Source of the DNA: Euryarchaeota archaeon SCGC AAA252-I15
GTDB taxonomy: Archaea; Altiarchaeota; Altiarchaeia; IMC4; SCGC-AAA252-I15
Assembly (NCBI GenBank): GCA_000402775.1
Contig: AQSC01000052.1
Coordinates: forward strand, 14,714-39,090
Length of the DNA: 24,377 nt
Direction: 5' to 3'
A program made the position numbers and the translations under genes. The notes under the pieces were generated by a model. It did no database searches. It saw only the letters and a program-made list of their open reading frames with translations, and was not told the DNA's origin. Below, piece after piece: positions 1 through 7,842 of the stretch; position 1 is the stretch's first letter, and each line of letters starts with the position of its first letter.

Positions 1-367
1 GAACCGGTTATTAAAAGCGGTTCGTGAGGTGGGGGTTTGGTTGGATTCTGGTGGTGTGCCATTGTATAGTTGCCGTTTCAGCAAGCGTGTTTTCACTCAA
101 CACCAGCACGTGAAGTGTCTGGTGTTGAAGACTGTTTTTCGATTACGCTACCGTGAGCTTGTGGAGTTGCTGGAAGTCTCTGACAAGCTGGTGCGTAAAA
201 TCGGCTTAAAGCGGATACCTCACTTCACTACCTTGCAGAAGTTTGCGGCACGGTTTCCGTGCTGGATGCTGGATGGATTGATCACGTTAATCGCCAAGCA
301 TGTTTGCGGTGGCGTCTTTGATGTCGCCATCGACTCCACAGGCTACAGTCTCGACACCTCAAGCTAC

Positions 368-419
368 GACGCAGACTCAGAGTCTGCGTGTACACGAATT
401 GCAATGCAATTCGTCGTAC
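368..419. repeat. 52-base twin-hairpin insert in the transposase
   Basis: Two perfect inverted repeats in tandem. The first (369-389) has 10-bp arms starting ACGCAGACTC around a single A; the second (394-414) has 10-bp arms starting ACGAATTGCA, also around a single A. They are separated by GTAC (390-393). TAC/GTA sequences outside each hairpin extend the pairing past one bulged base (G368 and C415). The block shifts the reading frame by +1 and sits between two otherwise adjoining conserved codons, so I read it as an insertion. It could also be a local template-switch event or an assembly artefact. Confidence 0.75.
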
Positions 420-900
420 CACTACAGCAAGCGTATCGGCAGGAATGAGCGTCACAGGGATTACGTGAAGACTACTGTGGCAGTGGACACGAAAACCTTG
501 GCTGTCGCGGCCGTGAAACCCCGCCTGAAACGGCGGCACGACCTCGTGGACGCGAAGCCGGTGTTGCGTAAGGCTGGGAAGGCGGGCAGGATACGGAAAG
601 TCATAGCCGACCGCGGCTACGACAGCGAAGAATTCCTCCGGTTCATCACGCAGGAACTACAAGCCAAACCTGTTGTAGCACTCAAATACTGTGATAAAAC
701 AATCGAGAAAACACACGGAAAACTCAGAAAAAAACTGAAACAAGACTTCCCAGAAGAAGACTACCCACAACGGAACATGAGCGAAACCACAAACAGCACC
801 ACCAAAAGACGATACAGCCACACAATACGAGCACGCAAAAACCACACCCAAAAAATAGAAGTACTACTCAAATACATCACACACAACTTAACTCTTATAA

Positions 901-922
901 TAGAAATCCTAAAGGATTTCTA
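901..922. repeat. Perfect short-loop hairpin in transposase 3' end
   Basis: Arms TAGAAATCCT and AGGATTTCTA are exact reverse complements around an AA loop. The hairpin overlaps the last recognisable codons of the transposase (EILKDFYKA). It could be part of the insertion sequence's right end or one of the many short-loop hairpins in this window. Confidence 0.6.
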
Positions 923-950
923 CAAAGCCAAAACTTTAATAAACTCACTA

Positions 951-958
951 CATATATC
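951..958 (+). promoter_or_regulatory. TATA-like box for tRNA-Val
   Basis: CATATATC lies 18-25 bases before the mature tRNA 5' end. This is roughly where an archaeal TATA box should be for a transcript starting near base 976. It lies between the decayed transposase and the tRNA, so the insertion seems not to have removed the tRNA promoter. Confidence 0.45.
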
Positions 959-975
959 AATACACAATCCATGTT

Positions 976-1049
976 GGGCCTGTGGTCTAGTTGGTTATGA
1001 CGTCGCCTTTACGAGGCGAAGATCACCGGTTCGAATCCGGTCAGGCCCA
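976..1049 (+). tRNA. tRNA-Val (anticodon TAC)
   Basis: Complete cloverleaf without intron. Acceptor arms GGGCCTG (976-982) and CAGGCCC (1042-1048) pair exactly, followed by discriminator A. The D stem is GTCT/TGAC, the anticodon stem TCGCC/GGCGA encloses loop TTTACGA, giving anticodon TAC for GTA codons, and the T stem ACCGG/CCGGT encloses TTCGAAT. CCA is not encoded. The 3' part of this gene recurs in degenerate form at 1709-1742 and 1809-1846. Confidence 0.95.
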
Positions 1050-1053
1050 CACC

Positions 1054-1081
1054 CTTTTCTTTCTTCCCGAAGAAAGAAAAG
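1054..1081. repeat. 13-bp hairpin following tRNA-Val
   Basis: CTTTTCTTTCTTC and GAAGAAAGAAAAG are perfect reverse complements around CC. Starting five bases after the tRNA, the pyrimidine-rich 5' arm could act as the usual archaeal T-rich terminator, and the stem may be incidental or functional. A related 11-bp hairpin is at 1780-1803, beside a tRNA 3'-end copy. Confidence 0.6.
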
Positions 1082-1104
1082 CGTGTACGGAAAAGAAAGA
1101 AGGG

Positions 1105-1137
1105 ATGCCATCTTCGGACTACCGTCCTTGATGGCAT
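1105..1137. repeat. 8-bp hairpin with 17-base loop
   Basis: ATGCCATC at 1105-1112 pairs with GATGGCAT at 1130-1137; the loop contains a further CGGAC/GTCC pairing. It lies directly before the small membrane protein gene and may affect its expression, but the role is unknown. Confidence 0.4.
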
Positions 1138-1142
1138 GAAAA

Positions 1143-1580
1143 ATGCTGAAAAAGATTTTTAACTCATTCAAGCCGGGAGGACCGCGGTTAGGCACCTACA
1201 TATTCCTGTGGATATTTCTATTGTCTGCATTGTACTATGAGGAATCACGGATACCTGATCATTACATAATAAAATGTGCTGGCCATTGTGGAAGTATCTG
1301 GCCCATTCTAAGAGCAGAAGCACATCCCATCCTTGAAGTAATGGGTTTGGCACTTTTCATACTACCCGGCATATTAATGGTCATTTTGATATACTTTTTA
1401 TCACTCTTTGGACTATCCTTTGGGTTTAAGGGTGTAAGTGAATTTCCCGAATTCCTTTATTTTCTCATATTATTGTTCGTCTTGAACTGGTTCCCTTTCT
1501 GTATCGTCTGGAAGATTATCGAGGTTTTCGTAAGTTCTTGTGAGAAGACTTTGCCATCAAACAAGCCTGAAACGGACTGA
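1143..1580 (+). CDS. Small multi-pass membrane protein, unknown
   Basis: A 145-residue protein I cannot assign to a family. Hydrophobic stretches near residues 17-32, 62-93 and 104-128 predict three or four membrane helices. A loop after the first contains CAGHCG, a possible metal or disulfide site. The tail is polar (SNKPETD). The ATG lies just after a hairpin, and no strong Shine-Dalgarno sequence is visible. The gene lies between tRNA-Val and the first degenerate copy of the tRNA 3' end, so it could be cargo left by an integrated element, but no integrase accompanies it. Its base composition and codon use look like ordinary coding sequence for this genome, although a chance open frame is not excluded. 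Confidence 0.55.
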   Translation: MLKKIFNSFKPGGPRLGTYIFLWIFLLSALYYEESRIPDHYIIKCAGHCGSIWPILRAEAHPILEVMGLALFILPGILMVILIYFLSLFGLSFGFKGVSEFPEFLYFLILLFVLNWFPFCIVWKIIEVFVSSCEKTLPSNKPETD

Positions 1581-1590
1581 ACGCGTGCAA

Positions 1591-1710
1591 TGCGTTCTGT
1601 GGTGTCGTAAGACACCACATTACTCGTTTCGCATGTGACGGCGAGATTGATGTTCAATCTCGCGTCCAGAAAACGCTTGCGTTTTCTAGGAACTGGGCGT
1701 GACAGTTCTT
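1591..1710. repeat. Diverged intergenic module, copy A (with insert)
   Basis: This module matches 2082-2148 over 67 aligned bases with six mismatches: 1591-1638 corresponds to 2082-2129, and 1692-1710 to 2130-2148. Copy A has an extra 53 bases at 1639-1691. Its first part includes a 9-bp hairpin with GTAA loop (1598-1619); just upstream is GAACGC/GCGTTC (1579-1597). The distal part pairs GAACTG with CAGTTC (1690-1708). It runs straight into a degenerate tRNA-Val 3' end. Confidence 0.75.
1639..1691. repeat. 53-base twin-hairpin insert in module A
   Basis: This segment is absent from copy B, which defines its length apart from a two-base ambiguity at the ends. It contains a 10-bp perfect hairpin (arm GCGAGATTGA, loop TGT, 1641-1663), a four-base spacer GTCC, and a 9-bp perfect hairpin (arm AGAAAACGC, loop TT, 1668-1687). 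Layout and size match the 52-base transposase insert, although the stem sequences are unrelated. Confidence 0.75.
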
Positions 1711-1742
1711 CGATTCCGATCAGGCCCAAACCTTTTTCTTTC
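1709..1742 (+). repeat. Degenerate tRNA-Val 3' end, copy 1
   Basis: Thirty of 34 bases match the tRNA-Val T-loop, acceptor arm and T-rich trailer (1030-1063), including CAGGCCC. No 5' half is present, so it is not a tRNA gene. It resembles an attachment-site scar or a duplicated tRNA trailer. Confidence 0.75.
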
Positions 1743-1750
1743 ATTATCAC

Positions 1751-1804
1751 TAGATTCCTTTCTTTTTGGGGGTGAATCACTTTTTCTTTCGGGAAAGAAA
1801 AAGG
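1751..1804. repeat. Intergenic repeat C, copy 1, with 11-bp hairpin
   Basis: Resembles 1974-2026, with shared blocks such as CACTTTTTCTT. It contains CTTTTTCTTTC pairing perfectly with GAAAGAAAAAG around GG (1780-1803). It lies between the two tRNA 3'-end copies. Confidence 0.55.
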
Positions 1805-1808
1805 GCTC

Positions 1809-1846
1809 TTCGATTCCGGTCAGGCCCACACCAACCTTTTTCTTTT
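1809..1846 (+). repeat. Degenerate tRNA-Val 3' end, copy 2
   Basis: TTCGATTCCGGTCAGGCCCA matches the tRNA T-loop and acceptor with one change, followed by ACACC and a T-rich run like the true tRNA trailer. As with copy 1, only the 3' end is present. Confidence 0.75.
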
Positions 1847-1973
1847 AACAAAAGAAAGAATGTGGCGGACTTTTCGTCCGACACACACCCAACTCAAAGT
1901 CGGCTATGAAACGTTGACGAAAAAGAAAGATAAGTCGCACCCTATTTGATACTACTTCATCCTGCATAATTTC

Positions 1974-2026
1974 TAAATCCCTTTCTGTTTGGGTTGAAAC
2001 ACTTTTTCTTCCATAAAAGAAAGAAG
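1974..2026. repeat. Intergenic repeat C, copy 2
   Basis: A diverged counterpart of 1751-1804 with about two gaps. The hairpin is imperfect here. Together with modules A and B it shows that the noncoding region 1580-2150 is built from duplicated units. Confidence 0.5.
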
Positions 2027-2081
2027 GAACATCCTCTGTATTGGTTGGTCTGCGCGCTCGATAGCTTTATTTTAATTCCAG

Positions 2082-2148
2082 TGCGTTCTGTCGTGTCGTC
2101 AGACACCGCAATACCCGTTTCGCATGTGAACTGGGTGTGACAGTTCTT
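2082..2148. repeat. Diverged intergenic module, copy B (no insert)
   Basis: Counterpart of module A lacking the 53-base twin hairpin; the sequence passes from CGCATGTGA straight to ACTGGG. It abuts the 3' end of the small zinc-ribbon gene. It serves as the empty-site version of module A. Confidence 0.75.
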
Positions 2149-2289
2149 TTAGAATCTTCGATTTGGTTTGTAGCAGTCGCGGCAGTATACGGGTTTGCCT
2201 TCAGTCGGTTTGAAGGGTACTTGCGTATCTTTCCCGCATTTTGAGCATACTACGTCAAATAGGTCTCGTCCGAATTGGTCTTTCGCCAT
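2149..2289 (-). CDS. 46-aa CxxC zinc-ribbon protein
   Basis: A very short protein, MAKDQFGRDLFDVVCSKCGK to its end at NRRF, with a CxxC-x17-CxxC pattern (Cys15, 18, 36, 39) and the segment VPFKPTEGKPVYCRDC. This is the compact zinc-ribbon seen in many small archaeal and CPR-bacterial proteins; the second copy in this window is in the protein at 16689-17027 (VPFKPTGDKPVYCRNC). A role in nucleic-acid binding is plausible but not shown. It is transcribed away from polD, from the gap before DP1. The ATG at 2289 is the first in frame and gives a complete domain. Confidence 0.75.
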   Translation of the reverse strand: MAKDQFGRDLFDVVCSKCGKDTQVPFKPTEGKPVYCRDCYKPNRRF

Positions 2290-2499
2290 GTTGCAGTTTC
2301 ACCTCACCTGTTTTTTTTCGTAGAATAAAAAGATCATTTCAGTTGAAGCCTTGACGGTTCAATTGAATAATGATTTCCTACTTCTTTGAATACTGATTTC
2401 ATAAACCCCTTAATAAATGGTTTTGCGCGTTTATTTATCTCCTACAGCAAATATTATGTTGTGGCCTGATTGAGGGCTTCTTTTGATGGGTGATTTTGT
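2290..2499. other. Divergent promoter region before polD
   Basis: A 210-base gap between the minus-strand zinc-ribbon gene and DP1. It is AT-rich, with an imperfect inverted repeat (TTGAA around 2344, TTCAA around 2358) and several TATA-like stretches, including TTTATTTATC near 2430. No RNA gene was recognised. Confidence 0.35.
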
Positions 2500-4008
2500 T
2501 TGGAGTATAAGAGGCAGGAGGTTTCCAAGAGACTTTCCGAGGAGGGTTTAGTCGTTTCATCAGTTTGTTTCGATGAAATAGTATCTGAAGGCATAATCCT
2601 TGAAGACATTATTTCCGAGGCCAAATCCGAAGGCGTATGGCTCATCACCGACGACTTTCTAAGCCGATTCCGAAAATCTGAAGACGAGCTTTCTGTTGCC
2701 GCTTCCGAAATCGCAGACCCCAATGAATCAAGTGTTGTTGTAGTAAAGTCCAAAACTATTTTCGCTCGTGAAATCGAGTCGCAACTCGAAATTATTGAGG
2801 AATCCGACGTTTCAGGAAAATCCACTTGTGACGGGGATTTAGAAGACTTCATAGACTACTTCAACACGAAATATTCAAACCTTTCCCGCATCATAAAAGA
2901 GCGAATGCACTACCGTTCATCCACGACGATTGAGGGTTTGAGGAAGGGTCACGAGTCGAAGGAGAAGTCAAGGATTATTTGCATGGTTTCTAATAAGAGG
3001 GATAGTAAACGTGGTTTTAATTTTTTGGATGTTGAGGATCCATCAGGGGAGATCACGGTTTTAATACCTAAGGGTGATAGGCGGCTTAAGCTTATCTTCG
3101 ACAACACTCTTTTGGATGAGGTTGTGGGTATTGAAGGTCGAATGTCAAACGATATTTTCATTGCAAGCGATATTGTTCAACCAGATGTTCCCACCATAAA
3201 CAAACCTAATTACGCGAGTGAGCCCGTACACGTGGCCTTGTTGTCTGACCTTCATATTGGAAGTTACTTGTTTTTAGAAAGAGAGTTTGGCAGGTTTCTT
3301 GACTGGTTGTCTGGCAAGGGGGAGAGATCAGACATTTCAGAGAAAATCAAGTACATTCTTGTGGCGGGAGACCTTGTTGACGGGATTGGGATTTACCCTA
3401 ACCAGGAGAAAGAGCTTGTTATTCCCGACATCTACAAGCAGTATGAGTTTTTGGCAATGCTTTTATCTAAGGTTCCTGATTACATCGAAGTTGTTTTGTC
3501 TATGGGAAACCACGATGCAGTAAGAAAAGCAGAGCCACAGCCTATGCTTTCAAGAGCTGTTGGGGGGCCGTTATTTGATCTTCCAAACGTTCATGTCACG
3601 GGGAATCCCGTTTGCGTTTCAACTCACGGGGTTAAGACTTTGATGTATCACGGCACGACTTTAGACACGATGATTGGAAATCTATTGGGTTGCACTTACT
3701 CTTCACCAGAGTATGCGATGACAGAATATCTGAAAAGAAGGCATCTAGCACCAATGTACGGACGGGATGCGATCGTTCCTGAAGAATTCGACTATCTTAC
3801 AATCAAGACCATACCCGACATATTCCATTGCGGACACGTGCACACAAACGGATACAGTCAATACCGTGGAGTAAAGGTCATAAATTCAGGCACATTCCAG
3901 GCTAAGACGAAATATCAAGAGCAGCTCGGCCACGTCCCAACCCCGGCAAGAGTTCCAATTGTAAATCTTGAAAACTTGGAGGTGACTGTAATTGACTTCG
4001 GCGGCTGA
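2500..4008 (+). CDS. polB: Family-D DNA polymerase small subunit (DP1)
   Basis: Small subunit of archaeal replicative polymerase D, carrying the 3'-5' proofreading exonuclease and partnering DP2. The 502 residues show an OB-fold region (about 160-225, SRIICMVSNKRD) and then a calcineurin-like phosphoesterase domain with all metal-site motifs: SDLHIGS (about 248), GDLVDG (289), MGNHD (335) and CGHVHTNG (444). The length is within the family range. The start is TTG at 2500, the first start after an in-frame stop at 2491; there is no ATG nearby, and the N-terminal helical domain may be short. DP1 overlaps the start of DP2 by 17 bases, so the two are probably translationally coupled and made in matched amounts. 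Confidence 0.95.
   Translation: MEYKRQEVSKRLSEEGLVVSSVCFDEIVSEGIILEDIISEAKSEGVWLITDDFLSRFRKSEDELSVAASEIADPNESSVVVVKSKTIFAREIESQLEIIEESDVSGKSTCDGDLEDFIDYFNTKYSNLSRIIKERMHYRSSTTIEGLRKGHESKEKSRIICMVSNKRDSKRGFNFLDVEDPSGEITVLIPKGDRRLKLIFDNTLLDEVVGIEGRMSNDIFIASDIVQPDVPTINKPNYASEPVHVALLSDLHIGSYLFLEREFGRFLDWLSGKGERSDISEKIKYILVAGDLVDGIGIYPNQEKELVIPDIYKQYEFLAMLLSKVPDYIEVVLSMGNHDAVRKAEPQPMLSRAVGGPLFDLPNVHVTGNPVCVSTHGVKTLMYHGTTLDTMIGNLLGCTYSSPEYAMTEYLKRRHLAPMYGRDAIVPEEFDYLTIKTIPDIFHCGHVHTNGYSQYRGVKVINSGTFQAKTKYQEQLGHVPTPARVPIVNLENLEVTVIDFGG
3977..3984 (+). promoter_or_regulatory. Shine-Dalgarno site for DP2
   Basis: TGGAGGTG lies inside the end of the DP1 gene, about eight bases before TTG 3992. It supports that TTG as the DP2 start rather than a later codon. 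Confidence 0.7.
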
Positions 4009-7000
4009 ACTCGATTCCGGAACGATTGCTTACGTTAAAAAGCTTAAGGAAGACATTGACCTAGCATATTCTCTTGCCCGGGAGTGTCGGGCGAGAAACC
4101 TGGATCCCTCTGGAGAGGTTGAGGCTCTTCCCGCCGGAGATATTGCCGATAGGGTAGAAGGTAGGGTTGGTCCTCCGGGAATTGCGTTAAAGATTCGGGA
4201 ATTCGGAAGGGATCGGATTACGGACATAGTAGATTTTATCCTTGATGCTGATGAGGGGCAAGACCAGCAGGAGCGTATTCTCCAGGCTTTGAGGACTGCC
4301 TTGGACATCCTGACTGAGGGTGTTGTTGCAGCATCTCTTGAGGGTATTTCTGATGCGAAAATAAACGTTAATCCTGATGGTAGTCATTACCTCTCAATTT
4401 ATTTTGCAGGTCCTATCAGAAGTGCTGGGGGTACTGGGCAGGGTATGGCTGTTCTTGTTGGAGACTATATTCGGACGAAATTAGGGCTTCAGAATTATCG
4501 TGCTACTGAAGACGAGATTGAAAGGTATGTCGAGGAGATAAAGCGTTATGATGAGCGGGCTTCCAGGCTTCAGTATCTTCCCACCGATGATGATATTAGG
4601 ATTATTGTCCGGAATAATCCTGTTTGTGTGGATGGTGATCCCACTGAGGATGTTGAGGTTCCAATCCACAGGGATCTTCCTCGTATTGAATCAAATAGGG
4701 TTCGGGGGGGGGATGTGTCTTGTTATTGCTGAAGGAATCGCGCAGAAGGCGAAGAAACTTTACGAGCGGTCTTCTGCTTTTGGTGTGGAGTGGGATTGGC
4801 TTTCGAAGCTTGGGAAGAAGCCGCAAGAGGATGTTGAGGATGTTTTGGCTAAGCCTTCTGCAAAGTTCATGGACGAGGTTGTCGGCGGCCGGCCGATTTT
4901 CGCAGCGCCTTCCGCTAAAGGCGCTTTCAGACTTAGGTATGGTAGGTGCCGTGATTCCGGTATTGCCGCAAAGAGCATGCATCCTGCGACCATGGTCTTG
5001 ACGGACGGCTTCATCGCGACTGGCACTCAAGTCAAGATTGAAAAGCCAGGTAAAGGGTGTATTATCACTGAGTGTGATGAGATTGAAGGCCCTATAGTGA
5101 AGCTTAAAGACGGAAGCGTCGTTCGAGTTGAAAGCGTTGTTTCCGCCCGGGATGTGAAGCACAATCTTGAAGAGATTCTTTTTCTAGGAGACATTTTGAT
5201 TTCTTTGGGTGATTTCCTCCAGACAAACACTAATCTACTTCCCGCCGGATACAATGAGGACTGGTGGCGGATCGAGCTTAATGAAAAGACAGGTAAACGT
5301 TTTTACGAGACTCCCACCCCTTCTGAAGCTGTTTCAATTTCAAAGACTTCCGGGGTCCCACTTCATCCCCGCTACACCTATTTTTGGGAGGACGCCTCAA
5401 CTTGCGACTTGAAAAAGCTGGTGAAAGGTCTCATTGCAGGCAAGATTTCCGGCGACGTGCTTAAGGTGGCGTTGAAAGGAGACGAGAAACGTGTTTTAGA
5501 GCTTATTGGCGTTCCCCACAAAGTTTCAGGCAATGTTATTGAAATCGCAGAATATTTACCCTTGACTTTAAGCCTTGGCTTAATATCTCACGACAACACT
5601 TTATCGGACTCGGAATTTCTTGTTAAATCAAGGGGTGTGTCGGATGAGGACGACGGTTTCAAACTCGTTCAAAAAACCTCAACATTGCCTTTGCGTGCGA
5701 AAGCAGGCACCCGGATTGGCTGCCGTATGGGCAGGCCCGAAAAAGCAAAGGAGAGGAGAATGCAACCTGCAGTTCACGTATTGTTTCCCGTTGGAAAATA
5801 TGGCGGACGGGATAGGAGTATTAACAATGCAGCTGAAAACGATATCATACCCGTTGAAGTGGCGGCATTCAAGTGTGTTGCATGCAATCAACTTGGTTTT
5901 TCAAATGTTTGCACTAAATGCGGTTCAGAATCAAATCTGAACAAGTCGTGTCCAAGCTGCAGGTATGTTGGCGACCTTGAAGTCTGTCCGAATTGCAAAA
6001 AAAACACCCGCTTCTTTGAAACGCGAAACATCCCGATAAAGCAAATGTGGAAAAATGCCGTTGATATCGCGAAAAAGTCTCTTCCAGTAAAAGGAGTGCA
6101 AGGAATGATATCAGCTTACAAAGTCCCTGAACCACTTGTTAAAGGGATTTTAAGGGCCTCAAACAAAGTTTTTGTTTTCAAGGACGGTACAATCAGATTC
6201 GACGCGACAGATGCGACCCTCACACACTTTAAGCCGGCTGAAATCGGAGTTTCACTAAAAAAATTAGGTGAACTGGGTTACGAAAAAGACTATCTTGGAA
6301 GTCCACTGGAATCAGACGATCAAGTCGTAGAGCTTAAACCCCAAGACATTATCATTCCTGATGCTGGGGCAACTTATCTGATTCAGGTGGCAAACTTTGT
6401 AGACCAGCTTCTTGAGAGATTCTACGGTAAAAAGTCTTTTTACAATGTCTCAACTAGGGATGACTTGTTGGGACACCTGGTCTCCGGCCTCGCCCCCCAC
6501 ACTTCCGCTGCAATTGTCGGTAGAATAATCGGTTTTACCAGCGCCAGAGTATGTTACGCACACCCCTTCTGGCACACCGCGAAAAGACGGAACTGTGACG
6601 GAGACGAAGACGCGATAATGCTTCTTATGGATGTTTTACTGAATTTCTCAAGAAAGTATCTCCCTGAAAAACGAGGAGGTCAAATGGACGCGCCACTAGT
6701 CGTCTCCACAATTTTGAATGCTCTTGAAATAGATGACGAAGCCCATAAAATGGAGGTTGTTAGTGAATACTCGACAGAGTTCTACGAGAAAACATGGAAG
6801 AAGGATAGCCCCTACTCCTGTAAAATTATGATTGTTAAGGACTTGCTGGACTCTAATCCTTACAAGAATCTCAAGTTCACTCACTCAACTGGAAACGTTA
6901 ATGGACCAGTCCACACGTCAAAGTATGTCAAACTCAAGACTATGGCTGAGAAGGTTTCCGCGCAGCTTGAGGTGGCTGAGAAGATTCGTGCAATAGATGA

Positions 7001-7337
7001 GCGGGCTGTGGCCGAGATAGTGATAAACTCCCATTTCTTGCGCGACACTTACGGTAATTTGAGGGCTTTCACCCGGCAGAAATTCAGGTGCGTTAAATGC
7101 AATGCCGGATATCGTCGAGTACCTTTGGTTGGCAAATGCACGAAATGCGGTGGTAGACTTCTTCTAACTGTGACTGACGGGTCGATCAGAAAGTATTTGG
7201 AGCTTACCCGCGGGATTGTTGAGAAATACGGTTTGTCGATGTATCTAAAAGAGAGGGTAGACCGGTTGGATGAGGACATCACTTCTCTTTTCACAAATGA
7301 TTTGGCGAAACAAGTTCGTTTGTCAGATTTTATGTGA
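3992..7337 (+). CDS. polC: Family-D DNA polymerase large subunit (DP2), one-base frameshift
   Basis: Catalytic subunit of polymerase D, about 1115 residues across two frames. Residues 1-240 (ending NRVRGG) are in the first frame; the rest, from MCLVIAEGIA, is one base later. The break lies in nine consecutive G (4704-4712); eight would restore NRVRGGMCLVIAEG, which is the conserved sequence. The protein has zinc-ribbon cysteines near 629-667 (CVACNQLG, CTKCG, CPSCRY, CPNC), the catalytic NCDGDEDA near 866, and a C-terminal zinc ribbon near 1033 (CVKCN, CTKCG). No intein interrupts the catalytic block, a common intein site in this family. Nothing else looks decayed and the gene is normally essential, so a sequencing or assembly error in the G run is the simplest explanation. 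Confidence 0.93.
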
Positions 7338-7339
7338 CC

Positions 7340-7816
7340 TCAGTCTTTCACGACCTTAACGGTGACAGAATCTTGAGCTCCTTCGGCATAGGATTTCTCC
7401 CTTGCGACAACATCTACTCGGTATTTTCCTGCGAGAGCGCCGGATGCGGGCCTTACTTCAAAGCTTAGCTTCCGCGACTCGCGAGGCCCGATCAAAATGT
7501 TTCCCCTGGAAACCTTACTGTCCGTGCTTTCAGTGAAAACAAAGTTTTTGTCATAGGTTTTCACTTCAACGTTCACTTCAACTTCCTGGTTAGCGTTTTT
7601 GTTCTTAACTTCAATTTCCACTGTAGTGTGCTCCCCCATCTTGATTGTTGAGGGGTCGGCTGAAATTGACACTCCGATATCCCCCTTAAAACTGAAGGAT
7701 GAGGGGATGGCCATGATTAATACGATGATGAGTGTTATGACTAGAAATACTCCCAAAACTGATGCCCACCTTATCCTGGACAGAAGGTTTACAAGCTTAT
7801 CCATCAATGAAATCAT
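7340..7816 (-). CDS. Membrane-anchored protein with CARDB-like Ig domain
   Basis: A short cytoplasmic N terminus is followed by one hydrophobic helix (WASVLGVFLVITLIIVLIMA). The remaining roughly 110 residues, with DPSTIKMGEHTTVEIEVKN and a RESRKLSFEVRPA strand region, resemble an extracellular CARDB/NEW3-type beta-sandwich, probably facing outward. I chose the ATG at 7816 (MISLMDKL). The longer reading from 7849 would overlap the divergent phosphorylase gene and its promoter. It is convergent with DP2, with a two-base gap. The function is unknown; such domains often mediate adhesion or protein contacts at the archaeal surface. Confidence 0.7.
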   Translation of the reverse strand: MISLMDKLVNLLSRIRWASVLGVFLVITLIIVLIMAIPSSFSFKGDIGVSISADPSTIKMGEHTTVEIEVKNKNANQEVEVNVEVKTYDKNFVFTESTDSKVSRGNILIGPRESRKLSFEVRPASGALAGKYRVDVVAREKSYAEGAQDSVTVKVVKD

Positions 7817-7825
7817 TTTTTTTCC

Positions 7826-7842
7826 TAGTTTAAATATAATAT
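7826..7842. promoter_or_regulatory. AT-rich divergent promoter
   Basis: AGTTTAAATATAATATA occupies the narrow gap between the divergent starts at 7816 and 7843. It is TATA-like on both strands, but it lies unusually close to both start codons, so the exact transcription starts are unclear. Confidence 0.35.

Larger units (their letters stand above)
2..930 (+). pseudogene. IS5/DDE-type transposase, partial and disrupted
   Basis: Transposase of the archaeal IS5-like DDE group. The first frame is open from base 2 to 448, so the gene probably begins left of the window; the GTG at 29 is only an internal candidate. It carries the N-terminal block ending in KRIPHFTTLQKF and the first catalytic Asp in DVAIDSTGYS. 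The protein then continues one frame over from about base 420 (YHYSKRIGR), with the second Asp in VIADRGYDSEEF and the likely catalytic Glu in SETTNSTTKRRY. Between the frames lies a 52-base insert (368-419). If it is removed, TCAAGCTAC joins CACTACAGC and reads DTSSYHYSKRIGR, the spacing usual for this family. Recognisable homology ends near ILKDFYKA (about 928). The second frame has no stop before 1139 and would run through tRNA-Val, so the native end is lost. Inactive unless frameshifting occurs. Confidence 0.85.

Noticed and set aside
931..1139. Transposase frame continuing through tRNA-Val to a stop at 1139
   Set aside because: The residues past about 930 are the tRNA gene and its hairpin translated; homology ends at FYKA. 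The frame is open only because the native stop is lost.
1760..2040. Additional tRNA genes suggested by CAGGCCC blocks
   Set aside because: Only T-loop and acceptor 3' strands are present; no matching 5' halves or anticodon arms.
4548..4712. Upstream part of the second DP2 frame as a separate gene start
   Set aside because: Its residues before MCLVIAEG are unlike any DP2 sequence, whereas the first frame gives conserved DP2 there; it is read-through in the wrong frame.
6540..6640. Possible intein at the DP2 catalytic motif
   Set aside because: HPFWHTAKRRNCDGDEDAI reads without interruption; no intein blocks are present.
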